DNA of 64,000 bases from Rahnella aceris (GTDB lineage Bacteria; Pseudomonadota; Gammaproteobacteria; Enterobacterales; Enterobacteriaceae). A program made the translations under genes and the position numbers. Where the stretch lies: positions 1 through 64,000 of the forward strand of contig NZ_JAADJV010000007.1 of assembly GCF_011684115.1 (NCBI RefSeq). Direction: 5' to 3'. The first letter of the stretch is position 1, and the number at the start of each line of letters is the position of its first letter. Of the stretch, positions 59,095-64,000 are shown piece after piece. Under the pieces are notes generated by a model that was not told the origin of the DNA, searched no databases, and was given only the letters and a program-made list of their open reading frames with translations.

Positions 59095-60927
59095 GTGTCT
59101 ACGGCGGCAGTGATAAACAAAGAAGAGCTGGCTCATCAGGTATTACGCGATACCTTCGGCTATCAGCAATTCAGACCAGGCCAGCAAACTATCATCAATA
59201 CCGCCCTTTCTGGCCGGGATTGTCTGGTAGTGATGCCAACAGGCGGCGGTAAATCGCTGTGCTATCAAATTCCCGCTCTGGTGATGGACGGCCTGACGCT
59301 GGTTGTTTCGCCGCTCATCTCGCTGATGAAAGATCAGGTCGACCAGCTGATGGCCGCAGGCGTTGAAGCCGGCTGCCTGAACTCAACGCAAACCCGTGAG
59401 CAACAGCTTGACGTCATGGCCGGTTGCCGCGCGGGACGTATCAAAATGCTGTATATCGCACCGGAACGCCTGATGATGGGTGATTTCCTCGAGCAGCTGC
59501 AACAGTGGAATCCGGCGATGCTTGCCGTCGATGAAGCTCACTGTATTTCCCAATGGGGCCACGATTTCCGCCCGGAATATCGCGCGCTCGGCCAGTTGAA
59601 ACTGCGTTATCCGCAACTGCCGGTGATTGCCCTGACCGCAACCGCCGATGAGGCCACGCGTAACGATATCGTCCGTCTGCTGGAGCTGAACGATCCGCTG
59701 ATTCAGGTCAGCAGTTTCGATCGCCCGAATATCCGTTACACGCTGGTGGAAAAATTTAAGCCGCTCGATCAGTTGATTCGTTTTGTGCAGGATCAGCGTG
59801 GTAAAAGCGGCATTATTTACTGTAACAGCCGTGCCAAAGTGGAAGACACAGCCGCCCGTCTGCAAAGCCGCGGGCTGAGCGTCGGCGCGTATCACGCCGG
59901 GCTGGATAACGATACCCGCGCCCGCGTGCAGGAAGGTTTCCAGCGCGACGACCTGCAAATTGTGGTCGCCACTGTCGCCTTCGGGATGGGCATCAACAAA
60001 CCTAACGTGCGTTTTGTGGTGCACTTTGATATTCCACGCACCATCGAGTCTTATTATCAGGAAACGGGCCGGGCAGGGCGTGACGGCCTGCCTGCCGAAG
60101 CGGTGCTGCTTTACGATCCGGCTGATATGGCCTGGCTGCGCCGCTGTCTGGAAGAGAAACCGGCTGGCGCGCAACAGGATGTTGAACGCCATAAGCTGAA
60201 TGCCATGAATGCGTTTGCGGAAGCGCAAACCTGCCGCCGTCTGGTGCTGCTCAATTACTTCGGTGAAGGCAAACAGAACGCCTGCGGTAACTGCGATGTG
60301 TGTCTTGACCCGCCAAAACGCTATGACGGTTTGCTGGATGCGCAGAAAGCGCTGTCGGTCGTTGCACGCGTCGGACAACGTTTTGGCTTAGGGTACGTGG
60401 TCGAAGTGCTGCGTGGTTCGAACAACCAGCGTATCCGCGAATACGGCCACGACAAGCTGACTGTGTACGGCATCGGCAAAGAACATAGCAACGAACACTG
60501 GACCAGCGTGGTTCGCCAACTGATCCATCTCGGGCTGATTACGCAAAATATTGCCATGCACTCGGCGTTACAACTGACGGAATCGGCGCGTCCGGTTTTA
60601 CGGGGCGAAATCCCGTTGCAGTTGGCCGTGCCGCGTATTCAGACGCTCAAAATTAAAAGCAGTGCCAGCCAGAAAACTTACGGCGGGAATTACGATCGTA
60701 AATTGTTTGCTAAATTGCGTAAACTGCGTAAGTCACTGGCGGATGACAATAATGTGCCGCCGTACGTGGTATTTAACGACACGACGCTGCTGGAAATGGC
60801 TGAACATCTGCCCGTCAGCGCGAGCGATTTGCTGGACATCACCGGTGTCGGTCAGCGTAAGCTGGAGAAATTCGGCAGGCCATTTATGGCGATGATCCGC
60901 GATCACATCGATAACGGCGACGAATAA
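59095..60927 (+). CDS. recQ: ATP-dependent DNA helicase RecQ
   Basis: A 610-aa 3'-5' helicase (E. coli 609 aa). Walker A MPTGGGKS is at 47-54 and DEAH at 146-149. The zinc-binding cysteines are in [15 protein letters not shown] and ACGNCDVC, followed by winged helix and C-terminal HRDC domains. It acts in RecF recombination and suppression of illegitimate recombination. The start is GTG at 59095 with GGGGA about 7 nt upstream. Confidence 0.96.
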   Translation: MSTAAVINKEELAHQVLRDTFGYQQFRPGQQTIINTALSGRDCLVVMPTGGGKSLCYQIPALVMDGLTLVVSPLISLMKDQVDQLMAAGVEAGCLNSTQTREQQLDVMAGCRAGRIKMLYIAPERLMMGDFLEQLQQWNPAMLAVDEAHCISQWGHDFRPEYRALGQLKLRYPQLPVIALTATADEATRNDIVRLLELNDPLIQVSSFDRPNIRYTLVEKFKPLDQLIRFVQDQRGKSGIIYCNSRAKVEDTAARLQSRGLSVGAYHAGLDNDTRARVQEGFQRDDLQIVVATVAFGMGINKPNVRFVVHFDIPRTIESYYQETGRAGRDGLPAEAVLLYDPADMAWLRRCLEEKPAGAQQDVERHKLNAMNAFAEAQTCRRLVLLNYFGEGKQNACGNCDVCLDPPKRYDGLLDAQKALSVVARVGQRFGLGYVVEVLRGSNNQRIREYGHDKLTVYGIGKEHSNEHWTSVVRQLIHLGLITQNIAMHSALQLTESARPVLRGEIPLQLAVPRIQTLKIKSSASQKTYGGNYDRKLFAKLRKLRKSLADDNNVPPYVVFNDTTLLEMAEHLPVSASDLLDITGVGQRKLEKFGRPFMAMIRDHIDNGDE

Positions 60928-60964
60928 GAATTCTGTTTCCTACACATAACACAGAGAGTTAATC

Positions 60965-61582
60965 ATGCTGATGCTATTCCTGACGGTTGCGATGGTTCAT
61001 CTGATCGCGCTGATGAGTCCGGGGCCGGACTTCTTCTTTGTTTCACAAACCGCCGCCAGCCGGTCGCGTAAAGAAGCCATGATGGGCGTGATTGGTATTA
61101 CGCTCGGCGTACTGGTGTGGGCAGCGGTTGCGCTGATGGGATTACATTTAATTCTGCAAAAAATGGCCTGGCTGCATCAGATCATCACCGTCGGCGGCGG
61201 CCTGTATCTGTGCTGGATGGGCTGGCAGTTGATGAAATCAGCACGTGCTAAAAAACAAAACGGCGACGACACACCGGTAACGCTGCCTGCCCGTGGCCGA
61301 ACGTTTATGCGCGGGCTGCTGACCAATCTTTCGAATCCTAAAGCTGTCATTTACTTCGGCAGCGTGTTCTCTATGTTCGTTGGCGACAGTGTCAGTGGTG
61401 GCGAGCGTCTGGGTATATTTCTGCTGATTGTGGTGGAAACCCTGGCCTGGTTCTCGTTAGTGGCGCTGGTTTTTGCCCTGCCGAAAATGCGTCGCGGATA
61501 TCAGCGTTTAGCAAAATGGATTGATGGCGTGGCAGGCGTGGTGTTTGCAGGCTTTGGTGTTGCGCTTATCGTGAATCGTTAA
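60965..61582 (+). CDS. rhtC: Threonine efflux protein RhtC
   Basis: A 205-aa LysE/RhtB-superfamily exporter with about six TM segments. The N-terminal SPGPDFFFVSQTA and the LTNLSNPKAVIYFGS motif are family signatures. E. coli RhtC exports threonine. It lies 37 nt after recQ and is convergent with rhtB, the two sharing a perfect terminator. Confidence 0.94.
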   Translation: MLMLFLTVAMVHLIALMSPGPDFFFVSQTAASRSRKEAMMGVIGITLGVLVWAAVALMGLHLILQKMAWLHQIITVGGGLYLCWMGWQLMKSARAKKQNGDDTPVTLPARGRTFMRGLLTNLSNPKAVIYFGSVFSMFVGDSVSGGERLGIFLLIVVETLAWFSLVALVFALPKMRRGYQRLAKWIDGVAGVVFAGFGVALIVNR

Positions 61583-61600
61583 TCAACGCATTTTGCGCAT

Positions 61601-61633
61601 AAAAAAGGGTTCGGTTGATGCCGAACCCTTTTT
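61601..61633. terminator. Bidirectional terminator rhtC / rhtB
   Basis: AAAAAGGGTTCGG pairs perfectly with CCGAACCCTTTTT around a 6-nt loop. Confidence 0.93.
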
Positions 61634-61646
61634 GCATTTTGCGGCG

Positions 61647-62267
61647 TTAAACCTTTCTGGCACTTGCCAGTAACACACCTACCAGCATAAACAGTGAGCC
61701 GAAAATGCGGTTCAGCAACTGCATTTGTTTCGGGGCTTTCACCCAGCCGGCGATACGGGTAGCCAGCGTGGCATAACCGATCATCACAATAATATCGACA
61801 ATGACGGTGGTCACGCCGAGTACCACGTATTGTGCAGCCTGAGGCTGGTGCGCAATGATAAACTGTGGAAATAGTGCAGCCAGAAACACTATGCTTTTTG
61901 GATTGGTCAGGTTCACCAGAATGGCGCGTTTGAACAAACGGCGTCGCGGCATACTGCTGGCGAGGGCATTCAGGTCAATCGCCCCGGCAGAGCGCCACTG
62001 GCAAATACCCAGCCAGATTAAGTACGCCGCACCCAGCCATTTGAGAATTTCAAAGGCCAGCAGCGATGATGAGATCAGTGCGCCCAGCCCGATACCGACC
62101 AGTACGATGTGGATGGATAACCCGAGTTGTAACCCCGCGATTGACGCCACCGCCCCGCGATAGCCGTGGCTGATGCCCGTACTCATCGTGTTAATGGCAC
62201 CGGAGCCGGGGGATAAACTTAAAATAGAAGTGGTGAGCAGGTAGGTTAACCACCAGTCAAGTGTCAT
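61647..62267 (-). CDS. rhtB: Homoserine/homoserine lactone efflux protein RhtB
   Basis: A 206-aa LysE-family exporter, same length as E. coli Rht[22 protein letters not shown] and [18 protein letters not shown] are conserved. It exports homoserine and its lactone (and threonine). ATG 62267 ([11 protein letters not shown]) aligns with E. coli; the frame extends 17 residues upstream without support. It is convergent with rhtC and divergent from pldB. Confidence 0.94.
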   Translation of the reverse strand: MTLDWWLTYLLTTSILSLSPGSGAINTMSTGISHGYRGAVASIAGLQLGLSIHIVLVGIGLGALISSSLLAFEILKWLGAAYLIWLGICQWRSAGAIDLNALASSMPRRRLFKRAILVNLTNPKSIVFLAALFPQFIIAHQPQAAQYVVLGVTTVIVDIIVMIGYATLATRIAGWVKAPKQMQLLNRIFGSLFMLVGVLLASARKV

Positions 62268-62389
62268 TGCGAGACTCCCTGAATACGTTTTATGTTGTTT
62301 TATGGCACAATACGCCATTGTTTATAATTGCGCTATAACTCACAAATAACACTTTTCCTCCTCCCTGCCTGACGACTTTGGATCATTGA

Positions 62390-63382
62390 ATGCCTGTGAA
62401 TTTTGGGAAGTGGTTAACACGAGAGAAGGAGTTTTCCGCCTTCGCGACCGGACCTTTGCTGGATTTCTGGCGTACGCGCGAAGAAGGCGAGTTTAGCGGC
62501 GTTGACGATGTCCAGATCCGCTATGTCCGGTTCTGTTCCCCCGCGCATGATAAAGTCATCGTGGTGTCACCGGGTCGTATAGAAAGCTACGTAAAATATC
62601 CTGAAGTAGCCTACGATTTATTCCATTGCGGCTACGATGTCATGATTGTCGATCACCGTGGTCAGGGGCGTTCCGGGCGTATGCTCGACGATCCGCATTG
62701 TGGCCACGTTAAGCATTTTGACGATTATGTTGAGGATTTCGAAAGCTTTTATCAGCTGGAGATTGCCCCACGTCAGTACGCGAAAAAGTTCGCGCTGGCA
62801 CACTCCATGGGCGGTGCGATCCTGGCGCTGTTTCTGGCGAAAAATCCGGACAAGTTTGATGCAGCGGCGTTACTCGCGCCGATGACCGGCATTTATTTGC
62901 CGATGCCGGGCTGGATTTCCCGCCGGATCCTCAACTGGGCGGAGAATCGTCCGCTACGCCGTGACGGCTATGCGCTGGGCACCGGTCACTGGCGGCCATT
63001 ACCGTTTGTGGTCAACCGCCTGACACACAGCCGTGAGCGTTATCGCCGTAACCTGCGTTTTTATGCCGATTACCCTGAGCTGCAGGTCGGTGGGCCAACC
63101 TATCATTGGGTACGTGAAGGGATTGAGGCGGGGATGCATATCCTGAAAGAAGCCGAAAAAATCACCACCCCTGTTCTGTTATTGCAGGCGAGCGAAGACC
63201 GTGTGGTGGATAACCGGTCCCATCTTGCTTTTTGTCAGGCCATGGCCGTTGCGGGACACCCTTGTGAAGGGGAAAAACCGCTGGTCATTGAAGGCGCGCG
63301 CCATGAGATCCTGTTTGAACGGGACGACCTGAGGGCACAGGCGCTGGACGCTATCATGCGCTTTTTTGCGCGACAGCATTAA
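62390..63382 (+). CDS. pldB: Lysophospholipase L2
   Basis: A 330-aa alpha/beta hydrolase (E. coli PldB 340 aa). The nucleophile is Ser139 in LAHSMGGAI; the acid lies in ASEDRVVDN and the His in GARHEILFE. It hydrolyses 2-acyl lysophospholipids at the inner membrane and transfers acyl groups to phosphatidylglycerol. It is 48 nt before yigL, as in E. coli. Confidence 0.94.
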   Translation: MPVNFGKWLTREKEFSAFATGPLLDFWRTREEGEFSGVDDVQIRYVRFCSPAHDKVIVVSPGRIESYVKYPEVAYDLFHCGYDVMIVDHRGQGRSGRMLDDPHCGHVKHFDDYVEDFESFYQLEIAPRQYAKKFALAHSMGGAILALFLAKNPDKFDAAALLAPMTGIYLPMPGWISRRILNWAENRPLRRDGYALGTGHWRPLPFVVNRLTHSRERYRRNLRFYADYPELQVGGPTYHWVREGIEAGMHILKEAEKITTPVLLLQASEDRVVDNRSHLAFCQAMAVAGHPCEGEKPLVIEGARHEILFERDDLRAQALDAIMRFFARQH

Positions 63383-63430
63383 TCCGCGGTTCGCCGCGCA
63401 CAACTCCATCAGAGGTTAGAACCTAACGCT

Positions 63431-64000
63431 ATGTACCATGTTGTTGCTTCCGATTTAGATGGCACGCTGCTATCACCTGATCATACCCTGAGCCCGTTCG
63501 CCAAAGAGACGCTGAAATTGCTGACCCAGCGCGACGTGCATTTCGTGTTCGCCACCGGGCGTCACCATATCGATGTAGCGCAGATGCGCGACAATCTGGA
63601 AATCAGTGCGTACATGATCACCTCCAACGGTGCGCGCGTGCATAACACCGACGGTGACCTGATTTTCTCGCACAATCTGGATGAAGACATCGCCAGAGAC
63701 CTGTTCGGCATCATGCATAACAATCCGGATATTCTGACCAACGTTTATCGCAACGATGACTGGTACATGAACCGTGACCGCGCCGATCAGGATGATTTTT
63801 TCCGCGAATCCGTTTTCAAATACAAACTGTATGAACCGGGTCTGCTGGAAACTGACGGTATCTGCAAAGTGTATTTCACCTGTGAAGATCATGAAAAACT
63901 GTTGCCACTGGAAGAAGCGATCAATGCGCGCTGGGGCGACCGTGTGAATGTCAGCTTCTCACTGCCGGTATGTCTGGAAGTGATGGCAGGCGGCGTATCG
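63431..64000 (+). CDS. yigL: HAD phosphatase YigL (5' part, cut by window end)
   Basis: The first 190 codons of a Cof-type HAD phosphatase; E. coli YigL is 266 aa, so about 75 codons lie beyond 64000. Motif I SDLDGTLL (Asp nucleophile at residue 8), VFATGRHH and SNGARVH are visible. E. coli YigL dephosphorylates sugar phosphates and is the target of SgrS in glucose-phosphate stress. It follows pldB closely; in E. coli SgrS stabilises a processed pldB-yigL mRNA. Confidence 0.93.
   Translation, partial: MYHVVASDLDGTLLSPDHTLSPFAKETLKLLTQRDVHFVFATGRHHIDVAQMRDNLEISAYMITSNGARVHNTDGDLIFSHNLDEDIARDLFGIMHNNPDILTNVYRNDDWYMNRDRADQDDFFRESVFKYKLYEPGLLETDGICKVYFTCEDHEKLLPLEEAINARWGDRVNVSFSLPVCLEVMAGGVS

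Noticed and set aside
59383..60378. 331-aa antisense frame in recQ
   Set aside because: It is a shadow of recQ. Long antisense frames are frequent in this GC range.

Overview
The window is the chromosomal backbone of a member of the order Enterobacterales. Gene order follows the E. coli K-12 segment that begins just after rrnC and runs aspT-trpT, hdfR, maoP, yifB, ilvLGMEDA, ilvYC, ppiC, rep, gppA, rhlB, trxA, rho, the wec (enterobacterial common antigen) operon, yifK, four tRNAs, glmZ, hemYXDC, cyaA, lptM, dapF, yigA, xerC, yigB, uvrD, corA, rarD, yigI, pldA, recQ, rhtC/rhtB, pldB and yigL. The protein sequences resemble E. coli but are clearly divergent, and several local differences suggest a Yersiniaceae-type genus such as Rahnella, Ewingella or Rouxiella. 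That assignment is inference from memory, not a search.

Layout. 1-282: tRNA-Asp and tRNA-Trp, presumably the tail of an rRNA operon to the left. 283-5216: a four-gene ABC importer (ytfQ-ytfR-ytfT-yjfF, galactofuranose type) that sits elsewhere in E. coli. 5229-8071: hdfR, maoP and yifB. 8438-9676: an extra MFS carboxylate transporter. 9738-19037: branched-chain amino-acid biosynthesis, with an attenuator and leader peptide, an intact ilvG, and the divergent ilvY/ilvC pair. 19127-26594: ppiC, rep, gppA, rhlB, trxA and rho. 26882-37717: a tightly coupled ten-gene ECA operon lacking rffG and rffH. 37959-40490: yifK, the argX-hisR-leuT-proM tRNA operon and the GlmZ small RNA, which has a sigma-54 promoter, GlrR-type boxes and an IHF-like site. 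40556-47494: the hem operon divergent from cyaA. 47653-53361: lptM, dapF, yigA, xerC, yigB and uvrD, with no cyaY between cyaA and lptM. 53370-63382: a palindromic repeat element, a WbuC-type cupin gene, corA with a leader-peptide region, an AbrB-family transporter, rarD, yigI, pldA, recQ, rhtC, rhtB and pldB. 63431-64000: the first 190 codons of yigL, cut by the window edge.

How it works together. The ilv block converts threonine and pyruvate to Ile/Val/Leu precursors and is controlled by attenuation (ilvL) and by IlvY. The wec block makes Und-PP-linked GlcNAc-ManNAcA-Fuc4NAc and polymerises it, but must obtain dTDP-4-keto-6-deoxyglucose from enzymes encoded elsewhere. GlmZ controls glucosamine-6-phosphate supply, which feeds UDP-GlcNAc for both the cell wall and ECA. 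No phage, IS element, CRISPR array or defence island was seen. The most interesting signals are small departures from the conserved backbone (losses, insertions, leader RNA architecture) rather than a wholly new system.
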